Shown: positions 32,618 to 42,176, counted from the first letter of the stretch. The stretch is 52,508 bases of DNA from an uncultured Oceanobacillus sp. (GCA_938004015.1 CALKWU010000143.1:1-52508), one strand, 5' to 3'. A program made the numbers and translations. The notes: generated by a model from the letters alone, not told the origin.

Positions 32618-35600
32618 ATGCGTCCGTTGAAACTGACAATGACCGCATTTGGTCCGTATAAAGATACTGAAGTGGTGGATTTCCGGGAATTGGGCGATCA
32701 CGATTTATTCGTCATTTCCGGAAAAACTGGTTCCGGCAAAACGACGATTTTTGACGGGATTTGTTTTGCCCTATACGGTAATGCCAGTGGGGAGGATCGC
32801 GGAGACACGAAGATGCTCCGCAGTGATTTTGCGGATGATGATGTCCATACGGCGGTTGAGCTCGAATTCTTTTTGAAAGGGAGACATTACCGGTTAAGAA
32901 GGCAAATGGGGCATGTGAAAAAAGGGAATAAATCGAAAACCGGTGACGATATTTCCTTTGTTGAAGTGAGAGGGGAAGAGGAAATCCCTTTAGTTGACCG
33001 GCCGACCGTCACAGAAGTGAATAAAAAAGTGGAGGAACTGGTTGGTCTGACATATGATCAGTTCAAACAGATTGTGATGTTGCCTCAAGGGGAATTCCGC
33101 AAATTGTTGACCTCGGATACAGAAAATAAGGAAGCGATTTTACGCCGCCTTTTTCAGACCGAAAATTATAAAGCATTGAATGACGTCTTAAAAAGAAAAC
33201 GGGATGAAGCGAAACTAGCCTATGAAAAAATGTTGCAAATGAAACAAGACGAAGTGAAAGGCATCCGTTCCCACCTGCCACCTCGAAAAGATTCGCTTTT
33301 GGAACAGTTGCTTGAAATCGATTATCCGAACGTCAATCAAATTGCTGCCGCTTTGGAAGACGAAGCTGAATATTATGATGGAAAAATAAAAGAAGCGGAA
33401 ACGACGTATCGAAAAATCGGAGAAGCGATCCAGAGAAAACAAAAAGAATACCATGCGGCAGAACATTTGAATAAACAATTCCAGGAACTTGAAAAGAAAA
33501 AGCGTAATTTGGATGAACTGACAGAGAGAAAAGAAGATTTCCAGAAAAAAGAGATCCGTCTATCTGCTGCGGAACGGGCGGACAAACTCGCTTTTTATGA
33601 ACAGCAACGCCGCCAATTGGCGGAAGAAAAAGAACTGGCAACCCAGCGGGACAAAGAAGCGCAAGAACATTTCGAAAAGGCTAAACGAGAATTGGCAAGT
33701 GCGGAAGAAACATATCAAAAGGAAAAAAACCGTAAACCGGAAAGGGAACGGATTGCAGCAGAACTTACGGAATTGGAGAAGATGTTGCCGACCGTCCAAG
33801 GAATTGAAGCATTGCAAAAGGAAATTGCCCAACTCGAAACAAACCGGAAGCAGGTGGATGAAAAGGTAACGGAAACAGAAGGCAAGCTGACATCCACCGA
33901 AAAAAAACAGGAAATGTTGCATGAAGAAATCGTCGCATTGGACGAAAAAATTGAAACGTTGAGCGACACGCCGACTGAATTGATGAAGCTTGAAGAACAA
34001 GAAAAAGCTGTGGAAAAATTTTTGCATCATGAAAAGGAAACCGCCAATTTACGCCGAGAATTTTCGGTGATTCGCGATGAATATCGTCAGTGGAAAGAAG
34101 AATATGAGAAGAAAGAGAATTTTTGGCTCGAAAACCAGGCGGTCGTGCTCGCCGGCCATCTTCATGACGGAGAACCGTGTCCGGTATGCGGCAGTTTGGA
34201 ACATCCGGATATCGCAACATCGGCAGAACAGGAAGTGTCCCGGGAAGAATTGCTCCGTGTCAAAGAAGTGTTGGATGAAAAAGAACAACAATTCAAAGAT
34301 GCAAGCATCCGTTTGCAGACGAGCGAATCTCGGTTGAATGAAGCTTCCAAGGAAGTGGCGTCGTTCACGGATCAAGATGTGGAAGAGTTCCACAAGCATC
34401 TTAAAGAAAAGAAAAAACAATTGGAACGTGATGTAGAGTCTTATCAGGATGCGAGAAAAACGCGGATAGCAAAACGGAAAGCAGAGGAAAAAATCCGGGA
34501 AGAAAAGAATAAACTGGAATCGCAATTGAACGAGTTGAAAGAAAAACACTATCAACTGGACCAAAAACTTGAAACGGAAAAAGCTCGATTGGAAGAAAGG
34601 TTGAAGGACATTCCGGATGGATTGACTGACTTAAATGATTTGCAAAACAAAATCCGTTCCGTCGCCGCCCTGAAAAAAGCATTGGAAGAGGCATGGGAAC
34701 AAGCAAAACATCAACTGGAAAAAGCTAAGGAAACATATACGAAAGCGGAAGCGAATGCCAGCCATATGACAAAGCGGTTGAGCGAAGCGAGTGAAAAGGC
34801 TTTAGAGGCTGAAAAGACTTTCCAAGACAAGCTGATAGAAGCTGATTTCGAAAATGAAACGGCATATATGGAAGCGAAAATGGATGAACAGGAAAAACTC
34901 GCATTGAAAGAAGAAATCGAAACATTCAAGCGCCAACTCGCTTTATTGAAGGAACAAACGGAACAACTTGCGGAAAGTTTACAGAATAAGGAACCAGTTG
35001 AATTGGATGTTTTGCAACAGGAATTGGATAAATTGCAAAACGAATATGAAGATGCATTCCGTACATGGAATGAAGCGAAGGATTTCCAGAAACATGCGGT
35101 AACGAAAAAGGAAAAAATCATCTCCATTGAGGAAGAGTTGGCAGAAAAGGAAAAGGTCGTATCCGTCATCAGCGATGTCCATGACATGCTCCGTGGACAA
35201 AATGCGAAGCGTATTTCCTTTGAACGCTTTTTGCAAATGGAATATCTCGATCAGATCATCCAAGCGGCAAACGAAAGATTACAAAAATTGTCAAACAATC
35301 AATATTATTTGCTCCGTAGTGACAGGAAAGAATCCCACGGAAAACAGAGTGGATTGGCTTTAGATGTGTTCGATAACCATACAGGCCAGACGCGGGACGT
35401 GAAAACCTTGTCCGGTGGGGAAAAATTCCATGCGAGTCTATCCCTTGCGTTAGGGATGTCGGATGTCGTCCAAAGTCATCAAGGAAGTGTGGAAATCGAA
35501 ACGATGTTCATCGATGAAGGATTCGGTTCGCTTGACGACGAAGCGTTGGCAAAGGCGGTGGATACGTTGATTGAATTGATGGAATCCGGACGCATGATAG

Positions 35601-35704
35601 GGGTCATTTCCCATGTGAGGGAGTTGAAAGAAGTGTTCCCCGCTGTTTTAGAAGTGACGAAAACAAAAGAAGGACATAGTCGAACAGCTTTCCACATAAA
35701 GTAG
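32618..35704 (+). CDS. sbcC: SbcC, SMC-like ATPase subunit of SbcCD
   Basis: 1028 aa Rad50-type ATPase, ATG 32618 with GGAAGGGGGA upstream. Walker A SGKTGSGKTT (about 33-42), long coiled coil with the zinc hook CPVC (residues 521-524) at its apex, then signature LSGGEKFHASLSLALG and Walker B MFIDEGFGSLD near the C-terminus. It is about 100 aa shorter than the B. subtilis protein, in the coiled coil. Followed by a promoter for the next gene. Confidence 0.96.
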   Translation: MRPLKLTMTAFGPYKDTEVVDFRELGDHDLFVISGKTGSGKTTIFDGICFALYGNASGEDRGDTKMLRSDFADDDVHTAVELEFFLKGRHYRLRRQMGHVKKGNKSKTGDDISFVEVRGEEEIPLVDRPTVTEVNKKVEELVGLTYDQFKQIVMLPQGEFRKLLTSDTENKEAILRRLFQTENYKALNDVLKRKRDEAKLAYEKMLQMKQDEVKGIRSHLPPRKDSLLEQLLEIDYPNVNQIAAALEDEAEYYDGKIKEAETTYRKIGEAIQRKQKEYHAAEHLNKQFQELEKKKRNLDELTERKEDFQKKEIRLSAAERADKLAFYEQQRRQLAEEKELATQRDKEAQEHFEKAKRELASAEETYQKEKNRKPERERIAAELTELEKMLPTVQGIEALQKEIAQLETNRKQVDEKVTETEGKLTSTEKKQEMLHEEIVALDEKIETLSDTPTELMKLEEQEKAVEKFLHHEKETANLRREFSVIRDEYRQWKEEYEKKENFWLENQAVVLAGHLHDGEPCPVCGSLEHPDIATSAEQEVSREELLRVKEVLDEKEQQFKDASIRLQTSESRLNEASKEVASFTDQDVEEFHKHLKEKKKQLERDVESYQDARKTRIAKRKAEEKIREEKNKLESQLNELKEKHYQLDQKLETEKARLEERLKDIPDGLTDLNDLQNKIRSVAALKKALEEAWEQAKHQLEKAKETYTKAEANASHMTKRLSEASEKALEAEKTFQDKLIEADFENETAYMEAKMDEQEKLALKEEIETFKRQLALLKEQTEQLAESLQNKEPVELDVLQQELDKLQNEYEDAFRTWNEAKDFQKHAVTKKEKIISIEEELAEKEKVVSVISDVHDMLRGQNAKRISFERFLQMEYLDQIIQAANERLQKLSNNQYYLLRSDRKESHGKQSGLALDVFDNHTGQTRDVKTLSGGEKFHASLSLALGMSDVVQSHQGSVEIETMFIDEGFGSLDDEALAKAVDTLIELMESGRMIGVISHVRELKEVFPAVLEVTKTKEGHSRTAFHIK

Positions 35705-35722
35705 AGTAGAAATTTTCTTTTA

Positions 35723-35751
35723 TTGCACAATGACATGGAAAAAACTATAAT
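35723..35751 (+). promoter_or_regulatory. SigA promoter of the exporter-like gene
   Basis: -35 TTGCAC (35723-35728), 17-bp spacer, -10 TATAAT (35746-35751), 46 bases before ATG 35797. Confidence 0.65.
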
Positions 35752-35796
35752 AGGGTGGGACTTCCAAGTCCAGGCAAAAATTTTAGAGGTGTGAAA

Positions 35797-36837
35797 ATGG
35801 AGTTCAATATTGGACCACGAATGCTTAAAACGGGAATCGCTGTAACGTTGACTCTTGTGATCACCAGTTTCTTCGAGATGAAATTGGAGCTTGTCGCAGC
35901 GATTGCTGCTGTACTTGCGATGCAGCCTTCCATTATGCGCTCCCTTACGTATTTGAAAGAGGTTGTCATCGGGAATTCGGTCGCTGTCATTTTTTCCATC
36001 CTAGGGATTTTCTTACTAGGGGACCATCCGCTGTCGGTCGGTGCCGTCGTCATTATTTCCATCGCGATCAACGTACGGTTAGGATTGAATAAAACAGTCA
36101 GTTTGACCGTGTTGACGATCATTACAATCATGCTCCAAAGTGACGGAATCGATATCCCGTTCATCATCAATCGGATTTCCCTCGTTGTCATCGGTGTCAT
36201 ATCAGCTTTCATCGTCAATGCACTTGTATTTCCGCCGGATCATCAAAAGCTGCTTTTCAAACGGATAGAAGACGCTGTAAAGCAGACGTTGTTTTTACTG
36301 CGAGTTATTCCGAACAAGACAATGAGCGTTCCTACGATTAAGGATGAAGATCGGGAAATTGAAAAAAAGATCACAAAAATAAAGGATTATTTTGATATTT
36401 TAGTGGAAGAACGGGGTCGGCTGTTCATCCGGAATAAAATAAATTTTTTGCGTACGATCGTCATATACAGGCAAATGATTCGGGTGCTTGAAAAACAGTA
36501 TACGCTCATCCAACAAATGGAGAATAACATGGTGGAAATAGAAGAGATGGGCAGTGGAAAGATTCAAGTAATCAAGAGGCTCATCAATGAAATTACGAAT
36601 TACAGTGAAAATGTCTTCTTACTTTATCAAAATAAAATCGTTCTTGATCGCGATTTGCAGAGGGAAACAAAAAATGCGATGCGGTTGACGATCAACAATT
36701 TGATTGAAGAGCTTCAAGGATCAGATTATGAAAAGTGGACGTATGTTTTCCCTGTCGCCAATAGTCTCATCGAACTGTATGGCGAATTGGACAAATTGGA
36801 AACCTTCGTCCGCAAAAAAGGAAATCAACCAAAATGA
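35797..36837 (+). CDS. Aromatic acid exporter (ArAE/FUSC-like) membrane protein
   Basis: 346 aa, ATG 35797 after GAGGTGTG. Six or so membrane segments fill residues 8-150 (LKTGIAVTLTLVITSFFE, ELVAAIAAVLAMQPSIMRSL, VVIGNSVAVIFSILGIFLLG), with the family's AMQPS motif. The cytosolic C-terminal half is helical with coiled-coil character (DREIEKKITKIKDYFDILVEERGR). Similar to the YqjA/ArAE group. Substrate unknown. It is transcribed alone between a promoter and a terminator. Confidence 0.78.
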   Translation: MEFNIGPRMLKTGIAVTLTLVITSFFEMKLELVAAIAAVLAMQPSIMRSLTYLKEVVIGNSVAVIFSILGIFLLGDHPLSVGAVVIISIAINVRLGLNKTVSLTVLTIITIMLQSDGIDIPFIINRISLVVIGVISAFIVNALVFPPDHQKLLFKRIEDAVKQTLFLLRVIPNKTMSVPTIKDEDREIEKKITKIKDYFDILVEERGRLFIRNKINFLRTIVIYRQMIRVLEKQYTLIQQMENNMVEIEEMGSGKIQVIKRLINEITNYSENVFLLYQNKIVLDRDLQRETKNAMRLTINNLIEELQGSDYEKWTYVFPVANSLIELYGELDKLETFVRKKGNQPK

Positions 36838-36839
36838 CC

Positions 36840-36878
36840 GGGACAATCGGGGACAGCCCTCTTTTGTCCCGTTTTTTT
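36840..36878 (+). terminator. Terminator of the exporter gene, made of a dispersed repeat
   Basis: CGGGACAA (36839-36846) pairs with TTGTCCCG (36864-36871), then seven Ts. The 31 bases 36840-36870 are an inverted copy of the dispersed repeat described at 36879. Confidence 0.8.
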
Positions 36879-36909
36879 GGGACAAAAAGGGACTGTCCCG
36901 TTTTGACCC
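36879..36909 (+). repeat. Dispersed 31-bp palindromic repeat, copy upstream of UPF0182 gene
   Basis: GGGACAAAAAGGGACTGTCC with CGTTTTGACCC at the end. A direct copy lies at 39949-39979 (about eight mismatches) and an inverted copy at 36840-36870. Each unit can fold on its GGGAC/GTCCC ends. Confidence 0.75.
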
Positions 36910-37135
36910 GGGTGAAACTTTTTGTAGGTGATGTTCGTATAAAAAGTACAGTTCTGTTCCATCTTGATGGAAAGCTGTGTACAATATGGGAGGGTTCATA
37001 TTTTTTGAAGGAAATCCTCCGGTCACTGACAATGGTGGAAACGTGTATCATTCGTGAAGTTGAACCGAGCGAACAAGTTTATTTTCTGTTATGATGGACT
37101 GTAGACATGAGGAAAAAGGGAGGGTAACATTAAAT

Positions 37136-39877
37136 TTGGATACACAAGGACCTAATAACAACCCTGAACAAATGGAAAAAATGAAGAAAACCGGTAAGAT
37201 TTTTGGAACGATTTTTGGAATTCTTCTATTGATCGGTCTCGTATTTCTGCTGACATTCAATTGGATCACTGATTATATATGGATGGATAATTTAGGGTTC
37301 GGCTCTGTCTTCACAACGATGCTCAGTAGTAAGCTCACACTGATTGGGATTGGTTTTGTCCTGTTTTTCGCAGTGGCTTACATTACGTTGCAATGGATCC
37401 GGAGTTCTTATGTGAATCATTTCCATGTCAGTCAACTGCCACCATTTCTGGCGGAGAAAAAGTACAGCCGACTCATCATCATCAGTACATCCTTTTTTGT
37501 CGGTATCATCGGAAGTTCCGTCGTCCAAGGAATCGGATGGGAACCGCTTTTGAAATTTTTGCAACATGAAAAATTCGGAATGACCGATCCACATTTCAAC
37601 ATGGACATTTCCTTTTATATGTTCGTGTTGCCTTTCGTGGAATTTGTCGTCTATTTGTTCCTTACGATGGCGGTACTGGCATTGCTTGTTGAAATCGGCG
37701 CCTATTCGGTATTCCATATGTACCGTATGAGCAAGCGGGCACAGCTTCATATCGGAGTGACCATCGGAGTCATCGGCTTGATGATTGCTGCCATCCACTT
37801 CTTGCAGCCATATCATACATTGCTGTCAAATGAAGTGAATCTGTTTCAGACAAGTGTCGTTTATGGTTTGAGTTACACCGATGAATTGATCAACATTCCG
37901 AAAGCTTACATCCTCGCTGCCGTGGCGATTATCGCCGCCATTTGGACGATTGTTGCACTTTACCGGGGCCGTATCACTTCGGCGATTATTCCGATTGCAG
38001 CTTATATTGTACTGCTTATCGTCGGTCAAGGAGCATCCGTAATTGTTCAAAGTTTCATCGTCTCCCCGAATGAGTTTGCAAGGGAGTCTCCTTATTTGGA
38101 GCGGAACTTGAACTATACTCGGGCTGCATATAAGTTGGATGATATTGTGGAACAAGAGCACCCTGGCAATTACTCACTCGACAGGGACATGGTGGAACGG
38201 AATCGGTTGACGATCGATAATATTAGGATCAATGATTCCCGTCCACTCTTGGACATTTACAATCAAATTCAAACATTCCGTACGTATTATCGTTTCAACG
38301 ACATTGATATCGACCGTTATGAGATCGATGGGGAATATCAACAAGTCTTCATCGGTGCTCGGGAACTGAGTACGGAGGATTTGCCAGAACAAGCACAAAC
38401 TTGGGTGAACCGCAATCTACGTTACACACATGGTTACGGGGTCGCCATGAGTCACGTCAATGAAATCACTGCCCAAGGACAACCAGAATATTTATTGAGG
38501 AATATTCCAGTGGAAGGGGCCATTGAAGTGACTCGTCCGCAAATATATTTCGGGGAAGAAGATTACAACGATGTCATCGTCAATACGAAGGTGGATGAAT
38601 TCGACTATCCATCCGGAGATGAGAACGTATCGTCCCGTTATGAAGAAGAAGCGGGAATCCAATTGAACGGAATCAATCGATTACTTTTTGCCATCGATCA
38701 AGGTTCTTTCCGTTTCCTCGTTTCGGATCAGTTGGATTCGGAGAGCAGATTGTTGAAAACACGGAATATTATGGATCGGGTCAATAAAATCGCACCATTT
38801 TTCGTGTATGATCCGGATCCGTACATTTTCATTCGTGATGATGGCAGTCTGGCGTGGATGATCGATGCTTACTTGATTGCGGAAAACTATCCGTATTCAG
38901 AACAATATCAAGGAAACAACAACTATATCCGAAATTCCGTAAAAGTGACTGTGGATGCTTATACGGGTGAAGTCAACTTTTACATTGTCGAACCGGATGA
39001 ACCGTTAGCGAAAACATACCAGAGAATTTTCCCGGATTTGTTCACAGAAGAGATTCCGGAAGATGTCCAAAAACATTTCCGTTATCCGGAACAATTGTTC
39101 AAAATCCAGGCGAAAATGTATGGAACGTACCACATGTCCAACTTGGAAGTGTTCTATAACCGAGAAGACTACTGGCAATTTGCTACGGAAAACTATTTCG
39201 ACACCGATATGGAAATCGAACCGTATTACATCACAATGAAACTTCCGGAGTACGAAGAAGAGGAATTCATTTTAATGGTTCCGTATACTCCGAGAAACCG
39301 GCAAAATATGATTGCTTGGATGGGTGTCCGTAATGATGGAGAACATTATGGCGAATTGTTCGTCTACACGTTCCCGAAACAGCGGAACATTTATGGACCA
39401 CAGCAAATCGAAAACCGGATCAACCAAGATAGTACGATTTCCCAACAGTTGAACCTCTGGTCGCAAGGTGGTTCGGATGTCATCCGGGGTAACTTGATTG
39501 CCATTCCGATAGAAGATACGATCATGTACGTTGAACCGATTTACATCGAATCAGCGAACGAAACGTCACTGCCGGAAGTGAAGCAAATCATCATCGCTTA
39601 CGAGGATCATATCGTGATGGAGTCCAATTTCGATCGGGCTCTTGATGCATTGTTCGATTTGATCGATCCGGATTCTGCAGCCGAAGCGGATCCAGATGAC
39701 AGTGACGTCGAAGAAGAGGATACGACACCATTCATCCCATTGGAAGGTGCAGAAGCGATTCTCGAGCAATTCTCCACGCTCTTTGATGACTATCAAGAAG
39801 CATTGGCAAATGGAGACTGGGAAGAAGCGGGAAGAATCATGGCCGAAATTGAAGAAATCTTGGCGGACATCGAATAA
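37136..39877 (+). CDS. UPF0182 (COG1615) large membrane protein
   Basis: About 913 aa. TTG 37136 is preferred: GGGAGGG (37118-37124) is 11 bases upstream and the frame before it has none. Residues 1-310 hold about seven membrane segments (FGTIFGILLLIGLVFLLTF, LIGIGFVLFFAVAYITLQW); the rest is a large extracellular domain with conserved blocks such as RYTHGYGVAMSHVNEI and YQGNNNYIRNSVKVTVDAYTG, the latter reminiscent of peptidase-propeptide folds, and an acidic C-terminal tail (about 845-913). Found in many Gram-positives; function unknown. Confidence 0.9.
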   Translation: MDTQGPNNNPEQMEKMKKTGKIFGTIFGILLLIGLVFLLTFNWITDYIWMDNLGFGSVFTTMLSSKLTLIGIGFVLFFAVAYITLQWIRSSYVNHFHVSQLPPFLAEKKYSRLIIISTSFFVGIIGSSVVQGIGWEPLLKFLQHEKFGMTDPHFNMDISFYMFVLPFVEFVVYLFLTMAVLALLVEIGAYSVFHMYRMSKRAQLHIGVTIGVIGLMIAAIHFLQPYHTLLSNEVNLFQTSVVYGLSYTDELINIPKAYILAAVAIIAAIWTIVALYRGRITSAIIPIAAYIVLLIVGQGASVIVQSFIVSPNEFARESPYLERNLNYTRAAYKLDDIVEQEHPGNYSLDRDMVERNRLTIDNIRINDSRPLLDIYNQIQTFRTYYRFNDIDIDRYEIDGEYQQVFIGARELSTEDLPEQAQTWVNRNLRYTHGYGVAMSHVNEITAQGQPEYLLRNIPVEGAIEVTRPQIYFGEEDYNDVIVNTKVDEFDYPSGDENVSSRYEEEAGIQLNGINRLLFAIDQGSFRFLVSDQLDSESRLLKTRNIMDRVNKIAPFFVYDPDPYIFIRDDGSLAWMIDAYLIAENYPYSEQYQGNNNYIRNSVKVTVDAYTGEVNFYIVEPDEPLAKTYQRIFPDLFTEEIPEDVQKHFRYPEQLFKIQAKMYGTYHMSNLEVFYNREDYWQFATENYFDTDMEIEPYYITMKLPEYEEEEFILMVPYTPRNRQNMIAWMGVRNDGEHYGELFVYTFPKQRNIYGPQQIENRINQDSTISQQLNLWSQGGSDVIRGNLIAIPIEDTIMYVEPIYIESANETSLPEVKQIIIAYEDHIVMESNFDRALDALFDLIDPDSAAEADPDDSDVEEEDTTPFIPLEGAEAILEQFSTLFDDYQEALANGDWEEAGRIMAEIEEILADIE

Positions 39878-39900
39878 ACATATTCGATTCCGTACAAATT

Positions 39901-39940
39901 AAAACGGAGCACGCATTGAATGGATGCATGCTCCGTTTTT
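39901..39940 (+). terminator. Terminator of the UPF0182 gene
   Basis: AAAACGGAGCA (39901-39911) pairs with TGCTCCGTTTT (39929-39939) with an inner GCAT/ATGC, followed by T. Confidence 0.85.
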
Positions 39941-39948
39941 AACTTTTT

Positions 39949-39979
39949 GGGACGAAAAGGGTCTGTCCCTATTCGACCC
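39949..39979 (+). repeat. Dispersed 31-bp palindromic repeat, copy downstream of UPF0182 gene
   Basis: GGGACGAAAAGGGTCTGTCC with CTATTCGACCC at the end; a direct copy of 36879-36909. The two copies bracket the UPF0182 gene in the same orientation. Confidence 0.75.
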
Positions 39980-40111
39980 GTTTTGGCCTATATCCGAATT
40001 TTTTTTGAATGAATGTATAATTTTCAAAATATTGGACAACCTAGTCTGGTGTATAGCAAAAAAGACGGTGGATCGCACCGTCAAATCGCTGAATACCAGA
40101 GAGGTGTAAAA

Positions 40112-40786
40112 ATGTTTATTTTTAATGAGAAGCTAGGAAATTTTAAATTTTATATTGCTATATTCCTAGCGGCAATAGCCATGTTGTTCTTCGCAGAGGA
40201 CAACCGGGTTTATGCGGAAATGGTTGATAAGCTGGAAGATAGCCATAACATCCATGCCGGCTTGCGCACAACGACATTAACGGAAAAAACATTACATCAC
40301 AAAGAAACCCCAGTTACGTATATATCAAGTGACAGTATTGATGCGCCTGCAACTTTAGAAGAAGCGATCAACTTTGAACAATATCCGAAAGTGAGTGTGA
40401 CAGCAACGGGATATACTGCCGGCTATGAATCGACCGGGAAAACAGAGGCCCATCCTCAATATGGAATCACTTACTCGGGTGTCCAGGTGAAAAGGGATTT
40501 GTACTCGACGATTGCGGCGGATTTGAACGTGTTTCCGATCGGTACGATTCTTTATATTCCAAACTATGGTTATGGAGTAGTCGCCGATAAAGGAAGTGCC
40601 ATAACAGGCAATAAAATCGATTTGTATTATGAGACCGTCGAGGATGTGTACAATCAATGGGGAAAACGTCAAGTGGACGTTTATGTGATTGAAATGGGGG
40701 ATGGGAGACTGACTGAAGAAACATTTGCGGAACTCAATGAAAATGAAGCATTACAAGTTTTCCGCTCCCAAATAACCGGACAATGA
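40112..40786 (+). CDS. yuiC: YuiC-like 3D-domain protein (lytic enzyme fold)
   Basis: 224 aa, ATG 40112 with AGAGGTGT upstream. Signal anchor at about 10-30, then a 3D (three-Asp) domain in the second half (about 92-185): VTATGYTAGYES, DLNVFPIGTILYIPNYGYGVVADKGSAI and KIDLYYETVED, with the conserved Asps. Proteins of this type (B. subtilis YuiC) are MltA-like murein lytic transglycosylases that support spore-forming or stationary-phase cells. Monocistronic. Confidence 0.85.
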   Translation: MFIFNEKLGNFKFYIAIFLAAIAMLFFAEDNRVYAEMVDKLEDSHNIHAGLRTTTLTEKTLHHKETPVTYISSDSIDAPATLEEAINFEQYPKVSVTATGYTAGYESTGKTEAHPQYGITYSGVQVKRDLYSTIAADLNVFPIGTILYIPNYGYGVVADKGSAITGNKIDLYYETVEDVYNQWGKRQVDVYVIEMGDGRLTEETFAELNENEALQVFRSQITGQ

Positions 40787-40792
40787 ATGATC

Positions 40793-40838
40793 AAAAGAGG
40801 TTGGAAACGATTTTTAATGTTTCCATCCTCTTTTTTTG
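40793..40838. terminator. Bidirectional terminator yuiC/yuiD
   Basis: AAAGAGG-T-TGGAAAC pairs with GTTTCCA-T-CCTCTTT (40794-40833), with A-run before and T-run after, between convergent genes. Confidence 0.85.
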
Positions 40839-40890
40839 TCCCCTTCTTAGCCGGGAAGGGATAGATGAAAACTGTCTCTTCCCAACCGAT

Positions 40891-41367
40891 TCAAATAAAT
40901 AAAGGATAGATGAGAAATGCGATGAGGATTCCGGTCAAAGCACCGAAAAAAACTTCAATCGGTTCGTGTCCCAACAATTCTTTCAAATCATCCCTTTTCT
41001 CCTTGCCGCCTTTTTTATTCCATTCCCGACCTTCCTCGAACAATGTTTGAAAATCTTTCATCAGTTGATTCAAAACAGCAGCATGCACTCCGGCGTGCCG
41101 ACGGATTCCCGAGGCATCATACATCGTGATGACGCCGAAGACGCAACATACCGCAAATAAAGTGGAAGTGACACCTTCCACAATGCCGACAGCGGTAGTC
41201 AGTGCGGTGACTGCAGCGGAATGGCTGCTCGGCATGCCGCCGGTGCTGAAAGCGATACTGACCGTGAATTCCCGTTCCACAAACCATTTGATCGGGATTT
41301 TGATGAATTGGGCAAAAACGATTGCTGCGAGCGCCGCCCATAAAGGGAAATTTGTGAATAGCTCCAT
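40891..41367 (-). CDS. yuiD: YuiD, DUF212 acid-phosphatase-related membrane protein
   Basis: 158 aa, four membrane segments. DUF212 signature: FSTGGMPSSHSAAVTAL and DASGIRRHAGVHAAVLNQL, which resemble the PSGH and SRxxxxxH phosphatase motifs of the PAP2/VanZ-type superfamily. Activity not shown. ATG 41367 with GGAAG upstream. In B. subtilis yuiC and yuiD are neighbours too, with bioYB (yuiG) nearby. Confidence 0.87.
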   Translation of the reverse strand: MELFTNFPLWAALAAIVFAQFIKIPIKWFVEREFTVSIAFSTGGMPSSHSAAVTALTTAVGIVEGVTSTLFAVCCVFGVITMYDASGIRRHAGVHAAVLNQLMKDFQTLFEEGREWNKKGGKEKRDDLKELLGHEPIEVFFGALTGILIAFLIYPLFI

Positions 41368-41412
41368 TTACAGCTTCTTCCTTCCTGTTTCCTAAAGCAA
41401 AACTTGCTCCAA

Positions 41413-41442
41413 GTTTACCATAGGTGGATGCGTCTGGTAAAC
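41413..41442 (-). repeat. Inverted repeat between yuiD and bioY
   Basis: GTTTACCA (41413-41420) and TGGTAAAC (41435-41442), 8 bp, 14-nt spacer. No T-run on the minus strand. Possibly an operator for yuiD; weak. Confidence 0.35.
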
Positions 41443-41466
41443 AAAAGAAGGATAAAAGTTGCAAGT

Positions 41467-42060
41467 TTACACTCTCGCTTTAATCCACGAAGCGGGCACA
41501 CGTTTGACGAGCTGTACCATAAACAATGCAGCGACATAGGCTAGGACTGTATCTTTAATGAGAAACGGAATCATTCCTGCCCATGCGACGATATAAGAAA
41601 TTTCCAACTCCAACCAAGTATTCATCGCCACATACATGAAGGAAACCCCAATGACGTAATTGACGACAAGTCCTGCAAGTGCACCTGCTGTATAACCGAA
41701 AAAGGAATGTTTATGAAATTTTTCACTCACCCATCCTGCGACGTAAGCGACAAAGAGGAAGGAAATGATGAACCCCCCGGTCGGACTGATCAAAGTGAAT
41801 GGCCCACCTTGCATTCCGGCAAAAACCGGCACCCCTGCCGTTCCTATAAGAATATATGTAATGATTGCAAAAGATCCGAGCCGTTTCCCAAGCATGAAGC
41901 CCGCTAAAATGGAAAAAAAGGTTTGCAAGGAAACAGGTACACTCGTCCCCCCAATCGGAACGGCGAGCATCGGGAACCAAACGGTGATGTTGGCACCGAT
42001 TGCCATCAAACATACGAAAAGCGCTCCAAATGTAAGGTCGATTGGTTTTATTTTTCTCAA
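41467..42060 (-). CDS. bioY: Biotin transporter S component BioY
   Basis: 197 aa, TTG start at 42060 with AAGGAGGGAG 6 bases upstream on the minus strand. Six membrane helices with the BioY blocks VPVSLQTFFSILAGFMLG and GGPFTLISPTGGFIISF, which bind biotin. It needs the ECF energy module (EcfA/EcfT), which is not here. A BirA operator covers the promoter (42103-42136), so it is repressed when biotin is abundant. Confidence 0.93.
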   Translation of the reverse strand: MRKIKPIDLTFGALFVCLMAIGANITVWFPMLAVPIGGTSVPVSLQTFFSILAGFMLGKRLGSFAIITYILIGTAGVPVFAGMQGGPFTLISPTGGFIISFLFVAYVAGWVSEKFHKHSFFGYTAGALAGLVVNYVIGVSFMYVAMNTWLELEISYIVAWAGMIPFLIKDTVLAYVAALFMVQLVKRVPASWIKARV

Positions 42061-42102
42061 ATGAACTCCCTCCTTCTACACGATAGTACATGTTTAAAAA
42101 TC

Positions 42103-42136
42103 AATTGTCAACCTAAAAAAATACAGGTTGACAATT
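42103..42136 (-). promoter_or_regulatory. BirA operator of bioY
   Basis: 12-bp arms AATTGTCAACCT (42103-42114) and AGGTTGACAATT (42125-42136), perfectly inverted, 10-nt spacer. This is the Firmicute BirA box, here 43 bases upstream of bioY. Confidence 0.88.
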
Positions 42137-42162
42137 AAAAACACCCTGGAAAACCAGGGTGT
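42134..42162 (-). terminator. deoD terminator
   Basis: Minus strand: ACACCCTGG (42162-42154), TTTT loop, CCAGGGTGT (42149-42141), then TTTTAATT. It abuts the BirA operator. Confidence 0.85.
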
Positions 42163-42176
42163 GACTTTCAATTGAT

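Larger units (their letters stand above)
36838..37135 (+). other. Intergenic region upstream of the UPF0182 gene
   Basis: 298 bases with no gene. Holds the terminator and two repeat copies at 36840-36909. The rest is AT-rich; TATGAT near 37089 may be a -10 box for the next gene. Confidence 0.4.

Noticed and set aside
32649..35363. Several 70-170-codon frames inside sbcC on both strands
   Set aside because: Side effects of the Glu/Lys/Gln-rich coiled-coil coding sequence.
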